Made by a program: the position numbers and the translations under genes. Source: Planococcus versutus (lineage in GTDB: Bacteria; Bacillota; Bacilli; Bacillales_A; Planococcaceae). From it: a DNA stretch of 64,000 bases. The notes beneath the pieces are model-generated. The model had not been told where the DNA came from, did no database searches, and worked only from the letters and a program-made list of their open reading frames with translations. Each line of letters begins with the position of its first letter. Position 1 is the first letter of the stretch. The stretch covers positions 2,706,001 through 2,770,000 of the forward strand of contig NZ_CP016540.2 in the NCBI RefSeq assembly GCF_001186155.3. Direction: 5' to 3'. Positions 1 to 8,155 of the stretch are shown piece after piece.

Positions 1-655
1 CTGCATTGGTTTCAGCTGTTTTGAGTACGCCTTGACCTTCTGTTTCTTTTAACATCATTTTTTTGGCTTCATCAGCCAATTCATAGGCTTCCGAAATATC
101 GGTACCGCTACGTAACAGTCCGTCATACGAAAAGACTTCGACTTGGTCCATGAACAATTCAGGTCCACCCAAAAATTCAGCCGGTGGCAATGTTAAAGTA
201 GCCGTTTTGGCTTCTTCATCTAACTTGATATCCTCTTTTGACACTTTAGAGAAATCAATACCGGCACGGACTGACCCTGGAATCACTACCAGTAATTGAC
301 GTTTCGTTCCTGGCAAATCGAGTCCGATTTCTTTTCCGAAAATAGCATTGTCTTCACGCTCAATAATCACTTTCGAAAACGCTTCTGCCGTTGATAACTC
401 ATTGAGATCTTGAATTTGTTCTAAAAAGACACCTTTGCTTTCTGTAAATGTGCTGCCTTGAATCATCCAAAAGGCGCCTAATGGCAGCGCAACAATAACG
501 AGCAACAATATCACAATCAACACAAGGAAAGAATTTCGCCAAACACTCAGCATTACTTTAATGCTTTTCCAGAAGCCAGATTCTTTCGTTTCCCCTTGTT
601 CTTTCATTTCTTCTAATAGCCGCTCTATCTCTGTTAATTTCGGGTCTTTTGCCAT
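1..655 (-). CDS. DUF4230-like membrane-anchored protein (3' end beyond window)
   Basis: The ATG at 655 follows a GGGGG ribosome site, and 218 codons run to the window edge, so the C-terminus is missing. The first 35 residues are charged and cytoplasmic-looking (MAKDPKLTEIERLLEEMK). One strong membrane helix follows (about residues 42-62, rich in L, V and I), then an extracytoplasmic domain with alternating beta-type sequence. The layout of a short cytoplasmic tail, one helix and an outer domain resembles DUF4230 proteins, whose function is unknown. The family assignment is from memory of the fold pattern. It diverges from the small membrane-protein gene at 726. Confidence 0.6.
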   Translation of the reverse strand, partial: MAKDPKLTEIERLLEEMKEQGETKESGFWKSIKVMLSVWRNSFLVLIVILLLVIVALPLGAFWMIQGSTFTESKGVFLEQIQDLNELSTAEAFSKVIIEREDNAIFGKEIGLDLPGTKRQLLVVIPGSVRAGIDFSKVSKEDIKLDEEAKTATLTLPPAEFLGGPELFMDQVEVFSYDGLLRSGTDISEAYELADEAKKMMLKETEGQGVLKTAETNA

Positions 656-725
656 GATTCCCCCTACTTTCTTGTATTTTATTCATTCCCACTTCATGGT
701 ACGATTGCTTAAAGGAGCGATTGCG

Positions 726-980
726 ATGGCCGATTGGCGTGGAAAAATTACCAGTGTTTCAAAAACAAAAGGCACCACAGCTCCTGAAAGCGCAAAACGC
801 GCTGGATTGGGTTGTTTAGGTGTAATCATCGCCGTTGTTTCCATTCTAACATTACTTATTACGATTGGTCTTTTCAAAAGCGGCTTTGTATTAATGGGGA
901 TTTTTGCGACGGCTTTTTTGCTTATTTGTATCGCCACGACGGCTTTGTTGTTGGTACCGAATAAGCGCAATCCGTTGTAA
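726..980 (+). CDS. Small two-helix membrane protein, unknown function
   Basis: An 84-residue protein. The start at 726 is chosen because AAAGGAG lies at 711-717; the longer in-frame reading from 561 would run antisense through the start of the DUF4230 gene. The first 27 residues are basic and hydrophilic (MADWRGKITSVSKTKGTT). Two closely spaced hydrophobic segments follow (about residues 30-50 and 52-76), ending in a short basic tail, NKRNPL. No family is recognised. It lies 58 nt upstream of pdxK with no terminator between, so the two could be co-transcribed. It is probably a real small integral membrane protein. Confidence 0.6.
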   Translation: MADWRGKITSVSKTKGTTAPESAKRAGLGCLGVIIAVVSILTLLITIGLFKSGFVLMGIFATAFLLICIATTALLLVPNKRNPL

Positions 981-1038
981 ATACTCGAATTTTTGTTAAA
1001 ATAGGTGCAAAGACATTCCAATTAGAGGAGCTAAGCAA

Positions 1039-1872
1039 ATGACACTCAAAAAAACCTTAACCATCGCTGGATCTGATACTTCTGGTGGTGCCGGCATACA
1101 AGCAGATTTAAAAACGTTTCAAGAACACGGGACATATGGCATGAACGCATTAACTGTCATTGTGACAATGGATCCTGAAAACGGCTGGAGTCATGGAATT
1201 CACCCAATTGCTTTGGATACGCTAGATGCCCAGTTAAAAACAGCCTTTTCAACAGGCATTGACGCACTGAAAACAGGCATGCTTCCAACAGTTGATATTA
1301 TCCAAATGGCCGGCAAAGCCATTGCTGATTCTGGCATCAAAGATGTTGTCATCGATCCAGTTATGGCTTGCAAAGGGGAAAACGAAGTGTTGTTCCCTGA
1401 AAACGTGGACGCGATGATTAAGTATTTATTGCCGAACGCGAAAGTCGTGACGCCAAACTTGGTAGAAGCAGGCAATTTATCTGGAATGGGCGTATTGAAA
1501 ACAGTTGAAGACATGCAAGCGGCTGCTGAAAAAATTCACGCACACGGCGCTGAATTTGTGGTCATTAAAGGCGGCAAACAACTCGAGCATGAGAAAGCCG
1601 CTGACTTATTATTTGATGGAACAAAACATTATTTGCTGACATCTGACAAAACAGACACAACCTTTAATCACGGTGCAGGCTGCACATTTGCAGCAGCTAT
1701 TACAGCGAACTTGGCAAACGGCCAATCTGTTAAAGACGCTGTGTTGAATGCGAAGATTTTTGTTGCAACTGCGATCGAACATGGCTGGAAACTGAACGAA
1801 TACGTTGGCCCCATTATGCACGGTGCGGCATCGAAATTTACAAAACCCGAAGTTGTTGTAACAGAATTATAA
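1039..1872 (+). CDS. pdxK: Pyridoxine/pyridoxal kinase, ribokinase superfamily
   Basis: A 277-residue kinase expected to phosphorylate pyridoxine, pyridoxal or pyridoxamine at the 5' position with ATP (vitamin B6 salvage). The N-terminal GSDTSGGAGIQADLK (11-25) is the substrate-side motif shared by PdxK and ThiD. The C-terminal HGAGCTF (211-217) is the anion-hole and catalytic region, with Cys215 as in the Bacillus-type PdxK subgroup, where family knowledge suggests a thiohemiacetal role. AGAGGAG precedes the ATG. No thiamin genes are nearby, which favours PdxK over the closely related HMP kinase ThiD, but sequence alone cannot exclude ThiD activity. Confidence 0.85.
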   Translation: MTLKKTLTIAGSDTSGGAGIQADLKTFQEHGTYGMNALTVIVTMDPENGWSHGIHPIALDTLDAQLKTAFSTGIDALKTGMLPTVDIIQMAGKAIADSGIKDVVIDPVMACKGENEVLFPENVDAMIKYLLPNAKVVTPNLVEAGNLSGMGVLKTVEDMQAAAEKIHAHGAEFVVIKGGKQLEHEKAADLLFDGTKHYLLTSDKTDTTFNHGAGCTFAAAITANLANGQSVKDAVLNAKIFVATAIEHGWKLNEYVGPIMHGAASKFTKPEVVVTEL

Positions 1873-1878
1873 AAATAG

Positions 1879-1915
1879 GGAAGGAGAAGTCACAAAAGTG
1901 GCTTCTCCTTTGTTT
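1879..1915 (+). terminator. Rho-independent terminator after pdxK
   Basis: The arm GGAGAAGTCAC pairs with GTGGCTTCTCC across an AAAA loop with one G-U pair, followed by a T-rich tract. It lies 7 nt after the pdxK stop. Confidence 0.7.
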
Positions 1916-1929
1916 TATTCGTTCTCGTT

Positions 1930-2946
1930 TCAAGAAGGTTCATTTTTTTTATGCGCTTTTAATAACACCATTTTTTCGCGCAATTGTTCTCGATTCCACT
2001 CGACCACCGCATCTTTCTTCTTCGCTTGCATTCGTTTTTTCACTTTCGGATTTTTCGAACGCACATACTCCTCCATCATAAACGACACAGCTAAAATCGA
2101 CAGCGAGATAAATAACACCGGCGTTAAAGGCAACCAGGGACTGCCAAGTAAGTAGCGGAAACTAGAACCAAATAACCCCGCCCATTCATAAGCAATCGAC
2201 ATAGGCGGATCTCCAAACATGGGGTCGTAACTAACTTTCGTACCTCCGAGAAACAAATTCAATAAGCCAAGATGAGCCAGTATCACAAACGTTTCGATTA
2301 CTTGCTGTCCATACAAAACGACGATTTTCTCTCGCATTTGTGGCAATAGATGAAAGCGAATGATTCGGAAACGTCCAGCTCCAAGCGTTTTAGAGGCTAA
2401 CACATATTCCTTTTTATAAAGTAACGCTGACTCATTAGCGATCAGTACTGAAACAATTGGCATCGTCAATAAAGCCATAATGACCACTTGAATAAAGATG
2501 CGTTCCCACATTGTTGTTGAAAATCCTTCTTCGGGCATCCACAATACAGGCGTCAACACAAAATAAGCAAGTAAAGTTAATGGAATATAATGCATAGAAT
2601 CGATAAATCCGCTAATCCAGTTTTGATGACGACGCAAATAAGTGCTGAGTAAAAAACCTAGGGGAATCGCAAGCAATATGCGAAGTGCTGCGATAGCTAA
2701 AGTCGCCATGATCGTATATTTAGCACCAATCATTATTTTCCCTAACATGTCATATCCATATTGATCCGTGCCAAATGGATATGTCCATTTTGGCGATATC
2801 GGCAGCCCCTCTACTACACGACCGTTTTCTTTAATAAAAAACACTTGCCTTGGCACGTTCCCAAATAGCCACTCGTAGGCAAAACTACCAAAAAGAAAAA
2901 AAGCCAACATACTAAATCCGACAACAAACAGCGGTTGCTTCCACAT
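1930..2946 (-). CDS. ABC transporter permease, DppC/OppC-like
   Basis: A 338-residue inner-membrane permease of the binding-protein-dependent (BPD_transp_1) family. There is one N-terminal helix (residues 7-27), a loop with the FGTDQYGYDMLGKIMIGAK segment typical of the DppC N-terminal region, and several further helices with an EAA-like loop around KTLGAGRFRIIRFHLLP. The C-terminus carries a long basic cytoplasmic tail (about 40 residues) that is unusual for DppC. Its ATG directly abuts the TAA of the upstream permease, so the two are translationally coupled. No binding protein or ATPase gene is adjacent, so the substrate cannot be named; dipeptide, oligopeptide or nickel-type are all possible. 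Confidence 0.75.
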   Translation of the reverse strand: MWKQPLFVVGFSMLAFFLFGSFAYEWLFGNVPRQVFFIKENGRVVEGLPISPKWTYPFGTDQYGYDMLGKIMIGAKYTIMATLAIAALRILLAIPLGFLLSTYLRRHQNWISGFIDSMHYIPLTLLAYFVLTPVLWMPEEGFSTTMWERIFIQVVIMALLTMPIVSVLIANESALLYKKEYVLASKTLGAGRFRIIRFHLLPQMREKIVVLYGQQVIETFVILAHLGLLNLFLGGTKVSYDPMFGDPPMSIAYEWAGLFGSSFRYLLGSPWLPLTPVLFISLSILAVSFMMEEYVRSKNPKVKKRMQAKKKDAVVEWNREQLREKMVLLKAHKKNEPS

Positions 2947-3819
2947 TTACACCACTTCCTTTCCACGGAAATGACGAAGAAACAGCCATTCACCAAAGCT
3001 ATAAAGCAAAAACATTGGAAAGAAAAAACTTAAGACAGTTAGCAGAAAAATCGTTGGTGATAAATTGTCTCGAAGAAACAACATAATTCCTGGCAAATTA
3101 AACATCAACTCCAGGACAAATAAGTTGGAAAGCATAAACCACATGGTTTTTTTAGATTGAAAAAAAACACTGATAATTGCGTTGCGGAACATATGAACTA
3201 ATAAAATATAAACCTTTGAAAAACCTAGTGACTTTGCTAATTCAACATACATTTGGCGCTCTTCCTCTTGAAATGTCAGCATGCATAGTCGATACAATTG
3301 TATCATGGGCAAAATCAGTAGGCATATTACGGGCAACCAATAGATGCGCTCTCCATTAACCACGGCTATTTTTGAAATCAATATCCCGCTCTTTTGAAAA
3401 AAGGCAATCACGGCAAACTGCACAAGCATGATCACCAGTAAGTCCGGAAGAGACTCAAGAAAGTACAAGCTCATTTTAATTCGCTCACGGATAGGTTCTG
3501 GCAAAAGCATCGTGAGAATCGTCAAAATTACCGCGAGCAAAATTGCTGATGTTAGCGCTAGAAAAAGGATTTGAAGAGAATAACTTATGTACTCAAAAAT
3601 TTGTGGAAAAACCGGTACTTCACGACCGATTCGGTAATTTTCTACTGATAGTTCTTGGATTGGCCATAAACTGGCTAAAGCATCGCGAATCGACTGAATA
3701 TATTCCAAGAACCTTACTTCTCCTTTGACTAATCCCGAGATTAATACAGGAAAACCACTAACTGCAATGATACCAAGAAGAGAAAACACAAATTTTATAC
3801 TAATTTTCACGGAGTTCAT
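2947..3819 (-). CDS. ABC transporter permease, DppB/OppB-like
   Basis: A 290-residue membrane protein and first gene of a two-gene operon. Residues 8-30 form a signal-anchor-like helix, followed by an outer loop and about five more helices. The segment ELAKSLGFSKVYILLVHMFRN is the EAA loop that contacts the ATPase. It is somewhat short and divergent for the DppB family. It pairs with the DppC-like permease immediately downstream. The start at 3819 lies just inside an AT-rich 110-nt upstream region. The transported compound is unknown because the other transporter subunits are missing here. Confidence 0.7.
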   Translation of the reverse strand: MNSVKISIKFVFSLLGIIAVSGFPVLISGLVKGEVRFLEYIQSIRDALASLWPIQELSVENYRIGREVPVFPQIFEYISYSLQILFLALTSAILLAVILTILTMLLPEPIRERIKMSLYFLESLPDLLVIMLVQFAVIAFFQKSGILISKIAVVNGERIYWLPVICLLILPMIQLYRLCMLTFQEEERQMYVELAKSLGFSKVYILLVHMFRNAIISVFFQSKKTMWFMLSNLFVLELMFNLPGIMLFLRDNLSPTIFLLTVLSFFFPMFLLYSFGEWLFLRHFRGKEVV

Positions 3820-4168
3820 CCTTTTTTAAGACTATTCTTACTTTTATCTTAGCATTTTTTAGTCAGACACGTGAAATCACATAGATACTTGCAACACCCC
3901 ATATAATTGTTTTTATCACAAGGACTTTATGGAGCACTTTCCTAAAGTAGCAGAAATCCAACAAGTAATCATCCGTTCAAGTGTTTTGTATATCGGCATA
4001 GTTGCCGTGTTGTTGTTTGCCTTTTTTTAAAACTGAAAACTAGCCACTTGAAAATTTTCTAGTTCTTAGTGTATTGGAGGATAACCACTCTTAGTTAGAG
4101 CAACCTAATCGCATTCTCTACGCGAATTGCCTATACTGAAAGAATACCGATTTTATAGGAGGAACATC
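3820..4168. other. Divergent intergenic region with one possible small gene
   Basis: This 349-nt gap separates the permease pair (leftward) from yojF (rightward). It is AT-rich. Its only coding candidate is the 33-codon frame at 3929-4030. The rest shows no convincing promoter or structure. Confidence 0.5.
3929..4030 (+). CDS. Possible 33-residue membrane peptide
   Basis: An ATG at 3929 is preceded by AAGGA (3920-3924, spacing 4 nt) and opens a 33-codon frame ending TAA at 4030. The peptide has a charged N-terminus (MEHFPKVAEIQQ) and one C-terminal hydrophobic segment of about 20 residues (SSVLYIGIVAVLLFAFF), the usual shape of a small single-pass membrane protein. No family is recognised. 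It could also be the decayed end of a larger lost gene. Evidence is only the ribosome site and amphipathic layout, so confidence is low. Confidence 0.35.
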   Translation: MEHFPKVAEIQQVIIRSSVLYIGIVAVLLFAFF

Positions 4169-4519
4169 ATGGAATTAGTTGAAGTAAAAAAATTACAAGT
4201 CCAGTTGGATGCATTTGCAGGCAAAGATGTATACCTTCATTTGGAAACAACCAACGGCTCTTATGCCTCACATTTTAACGAAGGCTTTTTTAACGCCGGC
4301 GCATTTATCCGGAATGTTGTCATCAACTACGAACTTGGAAAAGTTGTCGGAGACAGCCCGCACCGTGTCGGATTGAAATTGCCACATGGCTGGGTTTATG
4401 CGCAAGGCATTACACATTACGAATTAGACGAAGACGGTCGGCTGTTGCTTGCCGGACACGCTGGAGACGGAAAACTAGCGGTGGCGCTTGAAATTAGCGA
4501 AACACCGTTTAGTTATTAA
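4169..4519 (+). CDS. yojF: YojF family protein (DUF1806), partner of BshB2
   Basis: A 116-residue soluble protein starting at the ATG after a perfect AGGAGG (4157-4162); an upstream in-frame ATG at 4127 lacks a ribosome site. The sequence is a compact beta-rich domain of the type annotated DUF1806. In Bacillus subtilis yojF lies directly upstream of bshB2 (yojG), as it does here (14-nt gap), which is the main support for the name. Its biochemical role is not established; linkage suggests a job connected with bacillithiol synthesis or the BshB2 deacetylase. Confidence 0.8.
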   Translation: MELVEVKKLQVQLDAFAGKDVYLHLETTNGSYASHFNEGFFNAGAFIRNVVINYELGKVVGDSPHRVGLKLPHGWVYAQGITHYELDEDGRLLLAGHAGDGKLAVALEISETPFSY

Positions 4520-4533
4520 AGGAGGAACACATA

Positions 4534-5223
4534 ATGACAATTCCACATGAACGTCATGTGCTGGTCGTCTTTCCTCACCCAGATGACGAAGCATTTGGTG
4601 TTTCTGGAACGATCACGACACATATCCAACAAGGCACACCTGTTACATACGCCTGCCTAACACTTGGCGAAATGGGACGCAACCTGGGCAATCCGCCATT
4701 TGCTACGAGAGAATCGCTCCCTGCAGTCCGCAAAAAAGAGCTTCAAGCTTCTGCGGACGCAATGGGATTAACCGATCTTCAAATGATGGGCTTGCGTGAT
4801 AAAACCATTGAATTTGAAGATGATGAAAAAATGGTTACCATGATGACAGAATTGATTGAAGAACTCAATCCTTCAAAAATCATCACCTTTTACCCAGACT
4901 TTGCCGTCCATCCGGACCACGAAGCGACAGCGCGTGCCGTTGTTCGTGCTGTTCGTCGAATGAAAGACCGTCCTACGCTTCACGGGGTGGCGTTTGCGAA
5001 CGATACGTTAGAAAACTTAGGCGCTCCCGATATCGTGTACGACATTCGTGAAGTTCGCGAACAAAAAATGAATTCGATGAAAGCACATATATCTCAAACC
5101 GCGTGGATGCTTGAGGAAATGGAACATAAGCTTCAAAACGGCGATACTGAAACTGAAAATTGGCTGACAAAAGAACGTTTTTATAATTATCGTTGGCATG
5201 AAGATTTCGAAAAGTCCTTTTAA
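4534..5223 (+). CDS. bshB2: Bacillithiol biosynthesis deacetylase BshB2
   Basis: A 229-residue zinc hydrolase of the PIG-L/LmbE family. The family member BshB removes the acetyl group from N-acetylglucosaminyl-malate, the second step of bacillithiol synthesis, in the cytoplasm. The zinc and catalytic motif HPDDE is at residues 15-19 and the second metal motif HPDH at 126-129. It is translated from an AAAGGAGG site 14 nt after yojF and followed by a strong terminator, so the pair forms an operon. Length and context match BshB2 rather than BshB1, though paralogues also deacetylate related substrates. Confidence 0.85.
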   Translation: MTIPHERHVLVVFPHPDDEAFGVSGTITTHIQQGTPVTYACLTLGEMGRNLGNPPFATRESLPAVRKKELQASADAMGLTDLQMMGLRDKTIEFEDDEKMVTMMTELIEELNPSKIITFYPDFAVHPDHEATARAVVRAVRRMKDRPTLHGVAFANDTLENLGAPDIVYDIREVREQKMNSMKAHISQTAWMLEEMEHKLQNGDTETENWLTKERFYNYRWHEDFEKSF

Positions 5224-5224
5224 A

Positions 5225-5265
5225 AACACCCCTTCAACTTTTTTTAGTTGAAGGGGTGTTTTTTT
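5225..5265 (+). terminator. Terminator after bshB2
   Basis: A 14-bp perfect stem (AACACCCCTTCAAC with GTTGAAGGGGTGTT) with a short T/A loop, followed by a T run, immediately after the bshB2 stop. Confidence 0.9.
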
Positions 5266-5296
5266 CGATCTTTTTCAGATAATATAAACATTGGTA

Positions 5297-5331
5297 ATAA
5301 AGCGCTTTCAAAGAGAGAAACGCTGTATAAT
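5297..5331 (+). promoter_or_regulatory. cre-like site and -10 box upstream of the YjiH-like gene
   Basis: A TATAAT lies at 5326-5331, about 48 nt before the ATG. Upstream, 5297-5310 reads ATAAAGCGCTTTCA. Its core AAAGCGCTTT is a perfect palindrome and its right half matches the catabolite-responsive element consensus (TGNAANCGNTNNCA), with two mismatches in the left half. The position over the -35 region would suit CcpA repression. No clear -35 hexamer was found. Confidence 0.45.
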
Positions 5332-5378
5332 CAGTTAGTATCATGTGTATTCATACACGGAGAAAAGGGGAATTCGTT

Positions 5379-6731
5379 ATGAAAAAGTTTCATCTTTCAA
5401 CCTGGTTATTGTTCTTGATTCCTTCTTTGCTCGGAATCTTACTGTTCTTGGTTCCTATTCCAACTGAAGAAGGCTGGATGGTCACAATAGCCGTTCTCGC
5501 TAACTTAATGGCTGGCGCGATCGAATCCATTGTACCGTGGATTATGATGGGGATTTTAATTATAGCCGCTTTGGGTTCGCTCTTCTTTATTACAAAAAAA
5601 GTGAACGAAACCGACTATGTTTCATTTACCGACAAGCTTTTTAATGTTAATCTTTTTTGGACCATCGTACGAATTTTGGGTGCGGTGTTCTCTATTATGG
5701 TGTTGTTCCAAATTGGTCCTGAACCCATATGGAACGAAAATACGGGTGGACTGCTTCTTGCAGGCGACGGCTTACTTTCCTTCCTATTCACCATTTTCTT
5801 GTTTGCAGGACTTTTCCTTCCACTCTTAATGAACTTTGGATTACTCGAATTTTTCGGAACGATGATGGTCAAAATTATGCGTCCTCTTTTCCGTTTACCT
5901 GGCCGTTCATCGATTGATGCGTTAGCATCTTGGGTAGGAGATGGCACGATTGGTGTCTTATTAACAAGCAAACAATACGAAGCCAATAAATACACGCAAC
6001 GTGAAGCAGCAATTATTGGAACAACTTTTTCTGTAGTTTCGATTACATTTGCAATTGTGGTAATTCAAGAAATTGGTCTTGGTACTTACTTTTTGCCTTA
6101 TTACGCAACAGTAATCTTAGCAGGTGTGGTATTAGCTTTAATCATGCCACGCATTTACCCGTTAACAAGTAAACCAACTACATTTTTGGATGGAACTCCT
6201 CAGGAATCTCAAACAGAAGAAGTTCCAGAAGGTTACAATGTAGCAACACATGGTATTGAAAATGCATTAGAAAAAGCAGAAAGCAACCGCTCGATCAGTA
6301 AATTCTTTGAAGATGGCTTTAAAAACGTCTTGGATATGTGGATTGGCGTTGCACCTGTTGTTATGGCATTTGGTACAGTCGCGTTAATTTTAGCTGAATA
6401 TACGCCTGTGTTTACTGTTCTCGGTATGCCCTTTGTTCCTTATTTAAACTTACTGGGTGTTCCAGAAGCGGCTGAAGCGGCTCAATTGATGGTTGTTGGC
6501 TTTGCAGATATGTTCTTACCAGCTATTCTCGGAGCAAGTATTGAGTCGGAACTGACACGTTTTGTTGTGGCTACGTTGTCGGTTACACAATTGATTTATA
6601 TGTCAGAAGTTGGCGGATTATTGCTTGGTTCTAAAATTCCTGTAAATATTTTAGATTTGATCATTATCTTCTTGCTTCGTACAGTTATTGCGTTGCCAAT
6701 TATTGTAGGTGTAGCGCATTTATTATTCTAA
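5379..6731 (+). CDS. YjiH family nucleoside-recognition (GATE) membrane protein
   Basis: A 450-residue polytopic membrane protein with about ten hydrophobic segments. The start at 5379 (AAAAGGGG upstream) is preferred to the in-frame ATG 36 nt earlier, which has no ribosome site. The segment GDGTIGVLLTSKQYEANKY and the second-half repeat are typical of the nucleoside-recognition (Gate) fold found in YjiH proteins and in CNT-related transporters. A hydrophilic loop of about 60 residues sits mid-protein. It probably moves a small organic solute across the cytoplasmic membrane; the substrate of YjiH proteins is not known. It is monocistronic, bounded by terminators, with a cre-like site suggesting carbon-source control. 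Confidence 0.75.
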   Translation: MKKFHLSTWLLFLIPSLLGILLFLVPIPTEEGWMVTIAVLANLMAGAIESIVPWIMMGILIIAALGSLFFITKKVNETDYVSFTDKLFNVNLFWTIVRILGAVFSIMVLFQIGPEPIWNENTGGLLLAGDGLLSFLFTIFLFAGLFLPLLMNFGLLEFFGTMMVKIMRPLFRLPGRSSIDALASWVGDGTIGVLLTSKQYEANKYTQREAAIIGTTFSVVSITFAIVVIQEIGLGTYFLPYYATVILAGVVLALIMPRIYPLTSKPTTFLDGTPQESQTEEVPEGYNVATHGIENALEKAESNRSISKFFEDGFKNVLDMWIGVAPVVMAFGTVALILAEYTPVFTVLGMPFVPYLNLLGVPEAAEAAQLMVVGFADMFLPAILGASIESELTRFVVATLSVTQLIYMSEVGGLLLGSKIPVNILDLIIIFLLRTVIALPIIVGVAHLLF

Positions 6732-6737
6732 TTCACA

Positions 6738-6770
6738 CAAAAGCCATCCGCAGACTGCGGATGGCTTTTA
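6738..6770. terminator. Bidirectional terminator between convergent genes
   Basis: The inverted repeat AAAGCCATCCGCA/TGCGGATGGCTTT with a GAC loop has T runs usable on both strands. It separates the YjiH-like gene from the convergent threonine dehydrogenase gene. Confidence 0.85.
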
Positions 6771-6777
6771 GATTAGA

Positions 6778-7722
6778 TTAAGCTAGTTGAAGTTTTTTTT
6801 TTAGTTTTTCTAACATATCAACAGTCATAGCATCTAAATCATATGACGTGTTAAAGCCCCATTCCTCTTTCGCTGCCGATGCATCAATATTGTCTGGCCA
6901 GCTGTCCGCAATTTCTTGTCTTACAGGATCAACTGCGTAAGACATCTTAAATTCCGGAATGTGCTTTTGAATAGATGCTGCAATTTCTTCAGGCGTAAAA
7001 CTCATTGCAGTTACGTTAAATGCATTGCGATGAACTAATTTATCGGCATCTGCTTCCATCAAGTCGACGATTGCTTGCAACGCATCTGGCATATACATCA
7101 TGTCCATCGCTGTACCTTCTGCAATATAAGAGGTATAGCTGCCTTTTTCAATCGCTTGGTAATAAATATCGACTGCATAATCCGTCGTTCCGCCACCTGG
7201 TTGTGCTACGTTGGAAATTAATCCTGGGAAACGAACACCGCGTGTATCGACGCCAAATTTGGTGTGGTAATAATCACATAATAATTCTCCAGCAACTTTA
7301 TTGACGCCATACATGGTTGTTGGGCGCTGTAATGTATCTTGTGGCGTATTTTTCTTTGGTGTAGAAGGACCAAATGCTCCAATGGAACTAGGTGTGAAAA
7401 ATTGCATATCCAATTTACGTGATGCTTCAAGTGCATTAACCAAACCGCCCATATTTAAGTTCCATGCCAGTAACGGTTTTTCTTCTGCAGTTGCTGATAG
7501 CAAAGCGGCCATGTGAACCATTGTATCTGCACCAAAACCTTCTGCCAAGTCATGCATTCTTTGTGCATCTGTTACATCTAAAATTTCAAAAGGACCTGAT
7601 TGATCATCAGACTGACGAATATCTGTAGCTAATACGTTTTCATTCCCGTAAATGCTGCGCATTTTCCCGACAAGCTCTGATCCTATTTGTCCTAAAGCAC
7701 CTGTAATCATAATTCGTTTCAT
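6778..7722 (-). CDS. tdh: L-threonine 3-dehydrogenase, SDR type
   Basis: A 314-residue extended short-chain dehydrogenase starting after AAGGAG. The N-terminal [17 protein letters not shown] carries the Rossmann GxxGxxG. The active site has Ser in [14 protein letters not shown] and YGVNK (the YxxxK pair). These features match the epimerase-like NAD-dependent threonine dehydrogenases known from Bacillota and other bacteria, which oxidise L-threonine to 2-amino-3-ketobutyrate. The partner enzyme gene kbl, often adjacent, lies 5.3 kb away here. It has its own promoter and a terminator after it. Another sugar-nucleotide-type epimerase function is possible but the motif set favours Tdh. Confidence 0.8.
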   Translation of the reverse strand: MKRIMITGALGQIGSELVGKMRSIYGNENVLATDIRQSDDQSGPFEILDVTDAQRMHDLAEGFGADTMVHMAALLSATAEEKPLLAWNLNMGGLVNALEASRKLDMQFFTPSSIGAFGPSTPKKNTPQDTLQRPTTMYGVNKVAGELLCDYYHTKFGVDTRGVRFPGLISNVAQPGGGTTDYAVDIYYQAIEKGSYTSYIAEGTAMDMMYMPDALQAIVDLMEADADKLVHRNAFNVTAMSFTPEEIAASIQKHIPEFKMSYAVDPVRQEIADSWPDNIDASAAKEEWGFNTSYDLDAMTVDMLEKLKKKLQLA

Positions 7723-7815
7723 TTTCAACACTCCTTTTCCACAAAACATTTGTCCTCTGCATAAAAACAAAAGATACTCTACAAACCTTGTTTTCTTTAG
7801 CTTTATTATTAGTTC

Positions 7816-7844
7816 ATTATAAGTTGTTCTTTTTAAAAACACAA
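7816..7844 (-). promoter_or_regulatory. Putative sigma-A promoter of tdh
   Basis: On the minus strand a TTGTGT -35 and a perfect TATAAT -10 are separated by 17 nt. They lie about 95 nt upstream of the tdh start. Confidence 0.5.
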
Positions 7845-8040
7845 ACAAATTTTACTAAAACGACCTGTAAGAATTTATTATCGCAGATATTTCTCATAAA
7901 CTCCTCTGTATTCAATACTTATGCAATTTTTATCATTTTCTAGTCAATGCAATTGAGCGTTAGCAATAAGCATGCTATAATTAGTCAGCTTTAAGATTTT
8001 ATTGCATTTAACAAACTTCCATATTTTTTTGCTCATTAAA

Positions 8041-8073
8041 CCAACTAAACAAGTTGGTAATGTAGTGTATAAT
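8041..8073 (+). promoter_or_regulatory. tcyABC promoter with overlapping palindrome
   Basis: TAAACA (8046-8051) and TATAAT (8068-8073) form a promoter with a 16-nt spacer. The palindrome CCAACTAAACAAGTTGG (8041-8057; 6-bp arms, 5-nt centre) covers the -35 box, a repressor-like position. Which regulator binds is unknown; the cysteine regulator CymR is one candidate, but its consensus is not evident. Confidence 0.45.
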
Positions 8074-8155
8074 GTTTGTACTGTAAATGTACTCTTATGC
8101 TCAGCTAGTTAGGAAGTAAAAATCAAAAAAAAGAAAAGAATTGAGGAGATTGTAT

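Larger units (their letters stand above)
7723..8155. other. Divergent regulatory region between tdh and tcyA
   Basis: This 433-nt AT-rich gap contains the tdh promoter (7816-7844, minus strand) and the tcyA promoter/operator (8041-8073, plus strand). No open reading frame or riboswitch-like structure was recognised in the rest. Confidence 0.6.

Noticed and set aside
5615..5995. 126-residue reading frame antisense to the YjiH-like gene
   Set aside because: Lies wholly inside a well-supported gene, without a ribosome site or recognisable family.
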